A DNA stretch of 64,000 bases, taken from NCBI GenBank assembly GCA_029778615.1, contig JAKOPZ010000296.1, positions 56,130 to 120,129 on the forward strand, read 5' to 3'. The position numbers and the translations under genes were made by a program. How positions within the stretch are numbered: the stretch's first letter is position 1; every line of letters starts with the position of its first letter. The notes beneath the pieces are model-generated. The model worked only from the letters and a program-made list of their open reading frames with translations. It did not search any database and was not told where the DNA came from. The stretch is from Chloroflexota bacterium (GTDB lineage: Bacteria; Chloroflexota; Anaerolineae; UBA4142; SHND01). Below are positions 21,707-29,337 of this stretch, piece after piece.

Positions 21707-22801
21707 ATGAATAAAGTTTTGACATTTCTCATTATCATCGTTCTCGCCGCGCTCGCTGCATGTCAAGCCGCGACGCCGACGCCGATTCAACCAACCGCTG
21801 CGCCCAGTACGGAACCCTCGCCGCAGGGTTCCCCCGCCGAACTCGTCGTCGTCACACATGATTCGTTCGCAGTGAGCGAAGACGTATTAAAGGAATTTGA
21901 AAATGCCAACAACGTCAAGGTACAAATTTTGAAATCGGGCGACGCGGGCGCGGCATTGAACAAAGCGATTCTGGCGGGCGCGGCGAATCCGTTGGGCGAT
22001 GTATTTTTCGGCGTGGACAATACCTTTCTCTCGCGCGCGACGAAAGCAAATTTGTTTGAGCCATATCGCGCGCAAGGGCTTGATGAAATTCCGGCGGGCT
22101 ACAAACGCGATACGGAATTTCGTTTGACGCCGATTGATTACGGGTATGTGTGTTTGAACTATGATAAAGCGTGGTTCAAGGAAAAACATCTCGCGCCGCC
22201 GCAGACGCTCGACGATTTGACGAAAGCGGAATACAAGAGTTTGCTCGTCGTCGAAAATCCCGCGACCTCATCGCCCGGACTTGCCTTCTTGTTCGCCAGC
22301 ATTTCGCATTTCGGCGCGGACAAGTATCTCGATTTTTGGAAAGCGCTGCGCGCGAATGATGTGGCGATTAGCGAAGGGTGGGAAGACGCGTATTACAACA
22401 AGTCTACGTGGAGCGGCAAAGGCGACCGTCCGCTCGTGGTCAGCTACGCGACGAGTCCTGCCGCCGAAGTGTTTTTCAGCGACGGAAAATTGACCGAGCC
22501 GCCAACGGGCAACGTCTTGGGCGACGGAGCCTGTTGGATTCAAATCGAATTTGCGGGCGTGTTCAAAAATGCAAAACATCCCGAGCTCGCGCGCAAATTT
22601 ATTGATTTCATGTTGTCCACAAAATTCCAAGAGGACATTCCAACGCAAATGTTTGTGTACCCTGTGAATCCAAACGCAAAACTTCCCGATTTTTACAAAT
22701 TCGCGGAAAAACCGAAAGCGGCGGCGCAACTCGACGACGCGGTGATTGACGCGAACCGCGACGCGTGGATTAAAGCGTGGACGCAGGCAGTACTGCGATA
22801 G
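21707..22801 (+). CDS. thiB: Thiamine-type ABC transporter substrate-binding lipoprotein
   Basis: 364 aa from ATG 21707, with TAGGAG 5 bp upstream. A lipoprotein signal ends in LAALAAC; a Thr/Pro linker follows. The mature part is ThiB-like: ELVVVTHDSFAVSEDVLKEFENANNVKVQILKSGDAGAALNKAIL, DVFFGVDNTFLSRA, IDYGYVCLNYDKAWF and NPATSSPGLAFLFASI. It binds thiamine or a precursor outside the membrane and delivers it to the permease. The linker contains a palindrome (21811-21832) in frame. Control by the TPP riboswitch supports thiamine as substrate. Confidence 0.92.
   Translation: MNKVLTFLIIIVLAALAACQAATPTPIQPTAAPSTEPSPQGSPAELVVVTHDSFAVSEDVLKEFENANNVKVQILKSGDAGAALNKAILAGAANPLGDVFFGVDNTFLSRATKANLFEPYRAQGLDEIPAGYKRDTEFRLTPIDYGYVCLNYDKAWFKEKHLAPPQTLDDLTKAEYKSLLVVENPATSSPGLAFLFASISHFGADKYLDFWKALRANDVAISEGWEDAYYNKSTWSGKGDRPLVVSYATSPAAEVFFSDGKLTEPPTGNVLGDGACWIQIEFAGVFKNAKHPELARKFIDFMLSTKFQEDIPTQMFVYPVNPNAKLPDFYKFAEKPKAAAQLDDAVIDANRDAWIKAWTQAVLR
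21811..21832. repeat. 22-bp palindrome, GGAACCCT arms
   Basis: Arms GGAACCCT and AGGGTTCC around loop CGCCGC. It encodes part of the linker behind the lipobox in the thiB-like gene. Confidence 0.75.
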
Positions 22802-22814
22802 TGCGGTAAACTTG

Positions 22815-22870
22815 ACCGCGAATCGACGCGAATCGACGCGAATAAAAAACCCTTCGCGCAGATTCGCGGT
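22815..22870. repeat. Inverted repeat with decamer direct repeats between thiB and thiP
   Basis: ACCGCGAATC (22815-22824) pairs with GATTCGCGGT (22861-22870). The region between holds CGCGAATCGA repeated at 10-bp spacing. It fills most of the 86-bp gap. Confidence 0.7.
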
Positions 22871-22887
22871 AAAATTTCAAGCAAAAC

Positions 22888-24555
22888 ATGCGCGCGCGAA
22901 TCTCTACTCTCCAGTCTCTAATCTCCGGTCTCCCGCTTTTATTCCTCGCGCTCTTTTATTTTTATCCGCTCGCGGCAATTCTCGCATTTTCGTTTTTTGG
23001 AAATGGTGCGCTCGACCTTTCCGGCTTTCGGGAAATTTTGGTTGACCCGTACTATCGCAACGTTTTGTGGTTCACGACTTGGCAAGCGGCGGTATCAACG
23101 ATTCTCACGATTCTTGTCGCGCTGCCCGCTGCGTACATTTTTGCGCGCTTTCAATTTCGCGGACAGACCCTTGTGCGCGCGTTGACGACTCTGCCATTCT
23201 TGATGCCGACGATTGTGGTCGCGCCGGCGTTCGTCGCGCTCTTGGGACCGCGCGGAATTTTGAATTATGTGGCAACGAATTTATTTGTTGGCGCGCCGAC
23301 GATTCAACTCGTCGGCACCATTTGGATTATTTTTCTCGCGCATATTTTTTACAATTACACCATCGTCTTGCGCATCGTGAGTACGACGTGGGCGAATCTC
23401 GACCCGCAATTGGGAAATGCTGCGCGCCTGTTGGGCGCGCAGCGCGCGCGCGTCTTTTTTGAAATCACACTGCCGCTGCTCATGCCGTCCATTCTTGCGG
23501 CGGCGCTGCTGGTGTTCATTTTTGATTTCACCTCGTTCGGCGTGATTTTGATTTTGGGCGGCGCGCGCTTGGCAACGTTGGAAGTAGAAATTTATCGTAC
23601 GGCGGCGAATTTGTTTGACCTGCCGCTCGCCGCCGCGTTGTCGCTCGCGCAAATTGGTTTCACATTCATTCTGATTTTGATGTACACGCGTCTGCAAACG
23701 CGGCTCGCCGTGACGATGCGGGTGCGTTCGCAAAACATGACGAAACGCACGTTAAAAACATGGGGCGAAAAAATTTTGGTGGCGGTGAATGTGGCGGGAA
23801 TGCTGCTGTTCCTGCTCGCGCCGTTAGGAGTGTTACTTTTGCAATCGCTGCAAACGCCGAATGGACTCGGCTTGGAAAATTATCTGCGCTTGAATGAAAA
23901 CACGCGCGGTTCCGTCACCTTTATTCCGCCGACGGACGCGCTTCGCAATTCGCTTTTTTTCGCAAGTATTACTGTCGCGCTCGCGGTCACACTCGGCTTG
24001 CTTGCCGCGTACGCGATTACGCGCACGCGCAGGGGGGGGGGCTGGTTCGACGCGTTTTTTTTGCTGCCGCTCGCAACTTCGGCGGTAACGCTCGGATTTG
24101 GTTATATTCTCGCCTTTAGCCGCGCCCCGTTCGATTTTCGGGCGGCGGTGTGGCTCGTCCCGGTAGCGCACACGCTCGTCGCGCTGCCGCTGGTCATTCG
24201 CAGCATTGTGCCGCTGTTACATCAAATCAAACCGAATGTGCGCGAAGCCGCCGCAATGCTCGGCGCGAATCCGACGCGCGTTTTCCGCGAAATTGATTTG
24301 CCGATTGTGCTGCGCGCGGTGCTCGTCGGCGCGATATTTGCGTTCGTGATTTCACTCGGCGAATTTGGCGCGACCACGTTGATTGTGCGCCCCGAATGGT
24401 CAACCGTTCCGCTCGCTATTTACCGCTTGCTCGGACAACCGGGCTTGACGAACTATGGACAGGCGATGGCGTTGAGTACGCTTCTGATGGTCGTGAGCGC
24501 GGCCGCGATTGTGTTGATGGAGCGCGTGAGGATTGGAGAGAATGTAGAGTTTTGA
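22888..24555 (+). CDS. thiP: Thiamine-type ABC transporter permease (fused two-domain)
   Basis: 555 aa, the ThiP-length fusion of two BPD_transp_1 domains, about 12 membrane helices. EAA loops are seen in each half (NLDPQLGNAARLLGAQRARVFFEITLPLLMPSIL, and KPNVREAAAMLGANPTRVFREIDLPIVLRAVL). Residues 5-15 (STLQSLISGLP) are encoded by TCTCC-type heptamers, so repeat DNA has become the N-terminus. A run of ten G at 24032-24041 lies in a cytoplasmic loop (TRTRRGGGW) and could slip. Works with the binding protein and ATPase on either side. Confidence 0.92.
   Translation: MRARISTLQSLISGLPLLFLALFYFYPLAAILAFSFFGNGALDLSGFREILVDPYYRNVLWFTTWQAAVSTILTILVALPAAYIFARFQFRGQTLVRALTTLPFLMPTIVVAPAFVALLGPRGILNYVATNLFVGAPTIQLVGTIWIIFLAHIFYNYTIVLRIVSTTWANLDPQLGNAARLLGAQRARVFFEITLPLLMPSILAAALLVFIFDFTSFGVILILGGARLATLEVEIYRTAANLFDLPLAAALSLAQIGFTFILILMYTRLQTRLAVTMRVRSQNMTKRTLKTWGEKILVAVNVAGMLLFLLAPLGVLLLQSLQTPNGLGLENYLRLNENTRGSVTFIPPTDALRNSLFFASITVALAVTLGLLAAYAITRTRRGGGWFDAFFLLPLATSAVTLGFGYILAFSRAPFDFRAAVWLVPVAHTLVALPLVIRSIVPLLHQIKPNVREAAAMLGANPTRVFREIDLPIVLRAVLVGAIFAFVISLGEFGATTLIVRPEWSTVPLAIYRLLGQPGLTNYGQAMALSTLLMVVSAAAIVLMERVRIGENVEF
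22899..22934. repeat. Heptamer array forming the thiP N-terminus
   Basis: AATCTCT, ACTCTCC, AGTCTCT, AATCTCC, GGTCTCC, starting 11 bp after the thiP start codon and read in frame. Confidence 0.75.
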
Positions 24556-24560
24556 AGTGC

Positions 24561-24657
24561 GGAGATTGGGGACTGGAGACTGGGGACTGGAGACTGGAGA
24601 TTGGGTAATTTCGATTTTCGATTTTCGATTGACGTTTGACGATTTGCCATTTGCCAT
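24561..24657. repeat. Largest heptamer array: 14 units of three families in one phase
   Basis: GGAGATT, GGGGACT, GGAGACT, GGGGACT, GGAGACT, GGAGATT, GGGTAAT, TTCGATT x3, GACGTTT, GACGATT, TGCCATT, TGCCATA, then the ATG at 24658. Every unit is 7 bp with no slip over 98 bp, although the sequence family changes three times. Confidence 0.92.
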
Positions 24658-25716
24658 ATGCTTCAAATTCAAAACCTCTCGAAAGATTATAACGATGCAG
24701 CACTCTTGCGCGATATTTCGTTCACTGTTGCGGCGGGTGAGATTGTTTGCGTGTTGGGTCCGAGTGGGACGGGGAAAACGACGCTGCTGCGAATTATCGC
24801 GGGTTTGGAACAGGCGGACGCGGGGCGCATCGTGTTCGAGGGAAACGATTTGCGGAATGTGCCGCCGCACGAACGCGGGTTCGGCTTGATGTTTCAAGAC
24901 CTTGCGTTGTTTCCGCACAAAAACGTTTTCGATAATGTCGCGTTCGGTTTGCGGATGAAAAACGTTGCGACACGTGAAATTTCTGTGCGCGTGAATGAAT
25001 CACTTGAATTGGTTGGGCTTGATGCAAAACTATTTACCCAACGCGATGTAAATACATTGTCAGGGGGTGAACAGCAGCGCGTGGCGTTGGCGCGCACGCT
25101 CGCGCCGCGTCCGCGTCTGGTGATGTTTGATGAACCGCTCGGCGCATTGGACAGAATCTTGCGCGAGGACCTGGGCAATGAATTGCGCGCGTTGTTGAAA
25201 CGCCTGGACATGACGGCGTTGTACGTGACACATGACCAAGACGAAGCATTCGCGATTGCAGACCGCTTGATTATTTTGAACGCGGGGCGCATTCAACAAA
25301 TGGGCGCGCCGATTGAAATCTATCAAGACCCCGCGAATGAATTTGTCGCGCGGTTTGTGGGCTTGACGAATGTTTTGGAGCTAAGAGGATTAGAGACCGG
25401 AGACGGGAGACTGTGCGCGAGAACGGATGTGGGAATTTTTGCACCGGACAAAAAACGCACAGAGAGCCAAGATGAATTTGTGCTGCTGCGCCCGCGCGCG
25501 GCAGAACGAATTGTGGAACATTCGGAACGCGCGGAAAATGTGTTACGCGGAAAAATTGTGGAAACGTTTTGGCGCGGCGGACATCAATGGTTCGTACTGG
25601 AAACGCGCGCGGGGAATTTCGTATTTGAATGGGATGACAGAATAAAATTGCACCAAGAAATTTCTCTCGAACTCAAGCCAAGTGAGATTCAATGTTTACC
25701 GGGAGGGAACGAATGA
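24658..25716 (+). CDS. Thiamine-type ABC transporter ATP-binding protein
   Basis: 352 aa. Walker [10 protein letters not shown] (35-43), Q-loop [12 protein letters not shown], signature [15 protein letters not shown], Walker [14 protein letters not shown], switch His in [11 protein letters not shown]-terminal TOBE-like domain (about 240-352) makes it closer to PotA/FbpC-type ATPases than to the short ThiQ of enterobacteria. Residues about 242-252 ([11 protein letters not shown]) come from in-frame heptamers. The gene starts at the last base of the 14-unit array. It energises the importer with the thiB- and thiP-like proteins. Confidence 0.92.
   Translation: MLQIQNLSKDYNDAALLRDISFTVAAGEIVCVLGPSGTGKTTLLRIIAGLEQADAGRIVFEGNDLRNVPPHERGFGLMFQDLALFPHKNVFDNVAFGLRMKNVATREISVRVNESLELVGLDAKLFTQRDVNTLSGGEQQRVALARTLAPRPRLVMFDEPLGALDRILREDLGNELRALLKRLDMTALYVTHDQDEAFAIADRLIILNAGRIQQMGAPIEIYQDPANEFVARFVGLTNVLELRGLETGDGRLCARTDVGIFAPDKKRTESQDEFVLLRPRAAERIVEHSERAENVLRGKIVETFWRGGHQWFVLETRAGNFVFEWDDRIKLHQEISLELKPSEIQCLPGGNE
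25388..25412. repeat. Heptamer units inside the ATPase gene
   Basis: AGAGACC, GGAGACG and GGAGACT in the linker between ATPase and TOBE-like domain, in frame (GLETGDGRL). Confidence 0.65.
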
Positions 25717-26072
25717 GCCATGAAATGTATCGTCCGTTACGCCAAGAACGCTGCGTGGCGTGCCGCGCAGATTCGCCGCATGTGACAGAGCAAGAGATTC
25801 AAGAATGGTCAGCGCAAATTCCTGCATGGCACATCATCGAGCGCGACGGCGTTCCGCGTTTGGAGCGCGTGTTCAAATTCAAGAATTTTGTCGAGGCGCT
25901 CGCATTCACAAATCGCGTCGGCGAATTGGCGGAACAAGAAGACCATCATCCCGCGCTATTGACCGAATATGGAAAAGTGACAGTGCACTGGTGGACACAT
26001 GCCATCAAAGGTTTGCATCGCAACGATTTTGTGATGGCGGCAAAGAGTGATGAATTGTATACGCGGAATTGA
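25713..26072 (+). CDS. phhB: Pterin-4a-carbinolamine dehydratase
   Basis: 119 aa from ATG 25713, overlapping the ATPase stop (ATGA) with GGGAGGG upstream. The signature is [38 protein letters not shown], with the paired His residues and the later His of the PCD active site. It dehydrates 4a-hydroxytetrahydropterin, or acts as the PCD-like protein needed for molybdopterin or other pterin use. The N-terminal [19 protein letters not shown] pattern is common in bacterial members. Its coupling to the thiamine operon is not obviously functional. Confidence 0.93.
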   Translation: MSHEMYRPLRQERCVACRADSPHVTEQEIQEWSAQIPAWHIIERDGVPRLERVFKFKNFVEALAFTNRVGELAEQEDHHPALLTEYGKVTVHWWTHAIKGLHRNDFVMAAKSDELYTRN

Positions 26073-26104
26073 ACCAGCTGTGCATACAGCAAAGCCGCGC
26101 CTCT

Positions 26105-27214
26105 TCAGTCCAAAGGCATGGGCGCCAGAACAGCCACAACGGTTCCGACGACTTTGTACCCAATGTCGTACTCCCCACGACACTTGTGTTCGTAGCTGGG
26201 ATGATTTGGGTTGGTACTTTCGGGTTCAAAAACAACTCGGTCCTCGCTCACGCGGCGAAAGCGTTTGAGCGTAATGTGTTCTTGGTCGGGCAAAACGACG
26301 GCGACAATTTCTCCATTTTCTGGACGTTTTGAAACCGCAAGGCGCGGCATCTGCAATAACACAAAATCTCCATCGAATATCTTTGCCTTGTTCATACTAT
26401 CGCCATCCACTTGGAGTGCAACATACATGAATTCAGGCGAAAAGCTGAGGCGGACGCGTGGAAGAGACGCGTCGCGAATCGTATACGGCTTGCCCTCGAT
26501 GAAGAGACGGTCCGTTTCAATATATCCGACTATGCTTTTGGGTACCGGATAGGGATTGCCCGCGGGGATTCTTCCAAAGACGGGAAGGAATTCTAGAGGG
26601 ATTGCAGCGAGCGAGTCCGCCGATTTGTCTTTTGTTTTGGATGCTGACTTGCCAGAGACATTCGTTTCTGCTTTGTCACCATCAGGGTCGTCGCCCATAC
26701 TGCGACGCCACTCCTTGATGGCGAGGCTTCTTTTGTCTTTGATACATTGGCGAAGGTAGAGAACATCCTCCGCTTCCCCCATAACCGCGACGGCTCTTTC
26801 ACTCCGTTCATAGAACTGGAACACTTCGCGCCACTCTTGGCGCAATTCATATATGGTCGCGATTGCCAATAGCGCGATGGCGCGCCCATAACTTTCGCGG
26901 CAGCGCATGTACGTATCTTCACAGCGACGGAAAAAATCGAGTGCGCGCGGCAAATTTTTTTGAGCGAGCGCCTGTATGCCGAGGCAAAGCAAGGTTGCGC
27001 TTTTCAAACGCAAGGCACTTGGTTCGTCGCCGGTTGCCATCAAGTCTTCGACCGTCAAAAGCGCCTGAGAAAAACTTGCAGCCGCGCGCTCGTGCTCTTC
27101 ATTTTCTAGAGCCGTGCATCCGATTTCGAGAAAAGGAGACCACAGTGGGAGCCGTCGCGCAAGCAGCCCCGTCAAATATTTCCCGTGCGCGTGATGGGCA
27201 AAAGTAGATGTCAT
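26105..27214 (-). CDS. TPR-repeat protein with C-terminal LexA/S24 peptidase domain
   Basis: 369 aa from ATG 27214, with AAAGGAG 10 bp upstream; the ATG at 27244 lacks a site. Residues 30-170 are TPR-like helices (ALENEEHERAAASFSQALLTVED, ALDFFRRCEDTYMRCRESYGRAIALLAIATIYELR). A charged linker (180-200) leads to an S24 domain: cleavage-type GRIPAG (Ala218-Gly219), nucleophile Ser273 in VDGDSM, and Lys317 in HITLKRF. No HTH DNA-binding domain is seen, unlike LexA or phage repressors. It could self-cleave to release the TPR part. It lies downstream of the SPFH gene on the same strand (50-bp gap). CGCG density is lower than in neighbours. Confidence 0.8.
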   Translation of the reverse strand: MTSTFAHHAHGKYLTGLLARRLPLWSPFLEIGCTALENEEHERAAASFSQALLTVEDLMATGDEPSALRLKSATLLCLGIQALAQKNLPRALDFFRRCEDTYMRCRESYGRAIALLAIATIYELRQEWREVFQFYERSERAVAVMGEAEDVLYLRQCIKDKRSLAIKEWRRSMGDDPDGDKAETNVSGKSASKTKDKSADSLAAIPLEFLPVFGRIPAGNPYPVPKSIVGYIETDRLFIEGKPYTIRDASLPRVRLSFSPEFMYVALQVDGDSMNKAKIFDGDFVLLQMPRLAVSKRPENGEIVAVVLPDQEHITLKRFRRVSEDRVVFEPESTNPNHPSYEHKCRGEYDIGYKVVGTVVAVLAPMPLD

Positions 27215-27264
27215 TTGTTCCGCGCTCCTTTGCGCGCGCGCCATTCAATCCGGCGCGGTGCGCC

Positions 27265-28968
27265 TTACGCATCACTCTCTGACCCGTTCGTTGCTGCAAC
27301 ATCATCCTGCATGGCTTCCGCCATCTCCATTTGACGAATCAGCCGCGAGACGGTATACCGCGACAGAGTATTCCCATAGACCGCGAGCAAGTGCTTTGCC
27401 ATAGCTGGGTCCAAAGAACTCATCACACTCGCGGCATGGCGCAATTTTTCTGCTTCGCCTTCCGCCTCTGCCACCGCCTCGGCGCGCTTGACTGCCGCTT
27501 TCGCATTGCCAATGCGTTTCAAATATTCTTCTTCTGCCTCGCCGGCTTTCAGGCGCGCCATTCTTTTTGCTTCCGCTACCGCAATGATTTGTTCATATTC
27601 GGCTTCGACATTTGCCAATGCCGCGTCGCGTTTCGCTTGCGCTTCAACCACATCCTGATATTTTTTGGTATCTGCTTGCATTTTCGCGATGGCAGATTCC
27701 CATTCTTCCGCTTTGTGTCTCGCTTCCGCATCACTAATCTTGGCTTGATTTTGTAGATTCGTGTTGATTTGGTCTATCTGCGCCTGCCAATCTATATTCC
27801 AACGTTCCAAGAGTTTCTCGCGCGCAGCGGACGGGAAAACAACCTTGCCAATATCCACAACCAGAATCAGGATGCCCATAATATCTTTGGTCACACCTTC
27901 GATTGTCTTGCGGAGTTCACTGCGCAGTTCTTGACGAACTTTGCCGGTGGCAGTAATCACGTCTTCGAGATTGTACTGGGCAATCAAGTCGCGCAATGCA
28001 GAGTTGGTCACGGCGCGCACATTCCCTTCCAAGTTAGCACTTTTGTCATCTTTTACACTGCTTTTCGCCGACCAAATTTTTCCGATGATGATGCTTTTAT
28101 CAAACGAATAGATCCCACTTGCACTTGTCCGTCGTCCCGGGTCAACTTTGTAAAAGACGACCACCTCCATTCTTTCAATCACCACACGGTCTTTGGTAAT
28201 CAAGTGTTCAAATTCGAACGCCCCCATCTGAGTTCCAAGATAAACGACTTGGCTGACCGTTTCGAAAGGTTCGAGAAAAGTTGTCCGGTGTCCGACAATT
28301 CGAGAAATCATTCCGCTGCGTTCCAATATCACTGCATGTCCCTCTTGCGTTACCAGTACACCGGGACCGCCAAAACGCGCCAACACCCCAGCCGGCGCGT
28401 TGGTCATACTTGCCCTGCCACCGCGCACCAGCCAAGAACCCTTGTTGATGCCGATTTGGATATCCGCGACATGCCGTTTGATTTTTTCCTTGTCCTCATC
28501 CGACAATTTGTTGTATTCCTCAAAACTTCCAACCAAAATTTCTGCGGTTGGTTCCGCCTGCCAAATGTACTGTTCCCAATGCTCCGCTTTGGCAAGGTAG
28601 AATCCACAATAATAAATTAATACAGCAACGAGATTTAGAACTATCCACAAAATCGAAATGTGAAAGGGCAGCACCAAGAACCCGATTGCATCCGCGATGA
28701 ACACACCCGCATTCAACACTACTAAAAGAAAAGAAACAAGCATTGGCAAAAATGCCCATGTCGTCAGAAACCCGCTCAACCATTCATAAAAACGCTGGGG
28801 CCACCCCTGGATATACCCGGTCAAAGGTAACTTGCGCGCCGGAATATTTCGCACATACCATGCGCCAAAGCGCAAGAGAACCCAAAAGAAAACAAGTGGT
28901 CCTAACGCAATCAAAATGAAACATACAATGGTTCGTCCCCACAAGAGAATCTTTTCGCGATGTGACAT
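27265..28968 (-). CDS. SPFH/Band 7 membrane scaffold protein
   Basis: 567 aa. The first 130 residues hold about three to four hydrophobic segments (ILLWGRTIVCFILIALGPLVFFWVLL, FLPMLVSFLLVVLNAGVFIADAIGFLVLPFHISILWIVLNLVAVLIYYCGF). Residues about 200-385 form the Band 7 domain (GPGVLVTQEGHAVILERSGMISRIVG, ITKDRVVIERMEVVVFYKVDPG). A long Ala/Glu-rich coiled coil follows (410-520: KAEEWESAIAKMQADTKKYQ..., AKAAVKRAEAVAEAEGEAEKLRHA). Flotillin/prohibitin-like proteins assemble membrane microdomains and control proteases. Start supported by TAGGAG 8 bp upstream. Probably co-transcribed with the S24 protein. Confidence 0.85.
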   Translation of the reverse strand: MSHREKILLWGRTIVCFILIALGPLVFFWVLLRFGAWYVRNIPARKLPLTGYIQGWPQRFYEWLSGFLTTWAFLPMLVSFLLVVLNAGVFIADAIGFLVLPFHISILWIVLNLVAVLIYYCGFYLAKAEHWEQYIWQAEPTAEILVGSFEEYNKLSDEDKEKIKRHVADIQIGINKGSWLVRGGRASMTNAPAGVLARFGGPGVLVTQEGHAVILERSGMISRIVGHRTTFLEPFETVSQVVYLGTQMGAFEFEHLITKDRVVIERMEVVVFYKVDPGRRTSASGIYSFDKSIIIGKIWSAKSSVKDDKSANLEGNVRAVTNSALRDLIAQYNLEDVITATGKVRQELRSELRKTIEGVTKDIMGILILVVDIGKVVFPSAAREKLLERWNIDWQAQIDQINTNLQNQAKISDAEARHKAEEWESAIAKMQADTKKYQDVVEAQAKRDAALANVEAEYEQIIAVAEAKRMARLKAGEAEEEYLKRIGNAKAAVKRAEAVAEAEGEAEKLRHAASVMSSLDPAMAKHLLAVYGNTLSRYTVSRLIRQMEMAEAMQDDVAATNGSESDA

Positions 28969-29142
28969 GGCTCGTCTCCTAACGGCGAAAGAAATAGAGG
29001 AACGCAGTGCGCGCGAAAATCCGACTCACATTCTAGCTTAACTTGATACAACACAGTGACGGGTAGAGTTTTGTCGCAAACGACGGCGGCGACGAATCTG
29101 GGAAATCAACCACGCCAAAATATCGCCTGTAAGCGCCTCATT

Positions 29143-29280
29143 TTAGCAAAAGCAAGTTCGCGGATTGTAATCAAATTGTAATGTTTTGGTCACTGGTGCT
29201 ACAAGTTTTTGCAGCGTGGTCGCTGGATCCAATGGAACTACGACCTTCTTGTCCGTATCGCTATCAAAACTGTTAGCCAT
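29143..29280 (-). CDS. Possible small peptide ending TCFC, divergent from tetR
   Basis: 45 aa from ATG 29280: starts MANSFDSDTDKKVVVPLDP and ends FDYNPRTCFC. An upstream ATG at 29325 would lie in the TetR operator. There is no Shine-Dalgarno sequence, but TTGATT, 18 bp, TATTAT on the minus strand forms a promoter overlapping the operator, about 23 nt before the ATG. Codon use is unlike the CGCG-rich neighbours. The Cys-rich end and the nearby exporter raise the possibility of a processed peptide; no database evidence. It may equally be spurious. The remainder of 28969-29279 shows no other feature. Confidence 0.3.
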   Translation of the reverse strand: MANSFDSDTDKKVVVPLDPATTLQKLVAPVTKTLQFDYNPRTCFC

Positions 29281-29308
29281 TGACAACCCCATTTTCGAGG
29301 CATATAAT
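29280..29308 (+). promoter_or_regulatory. Consensus sigma70 promoter of tetR-exporter operon
   Basis: TTGACA (29280-29285), 17-bp spacer, TATAAT (29303-29308): a perfect consensus, the strongest-looking promoter in the window. Confidence 0.88.
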
Positions 29309-29310
29309 AA

Positions 29311-29328
29311 TGAATGAGCATTCATTCA
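29311..29328. promoter_or_regulatory. TetR-type operator
   Basis: TGAATGAGCATTCATTCA: 7-bp arms TGAATGA/TCATTCA around GCAT, placed at the transcription start of the consensus promoter and just before tetR. The half-site TGAATGA is common for TetR regulators of ABC-2 exporters. Confidence 0.82.
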
Positions 29329-29337
29329 ATCAAAATT

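Noticed and set aside
24561..24657. CRISPR array
   Set aside because: Repeat units are 7 bp, degenerate, without spacers, and no cas genes are present.
24400..24918. 172-aa minus frame across the thiP/ATPase junction
   Set aside because: Translates the heptamer array on the opposite strand; repetitive and overlapping two well-supported genes.
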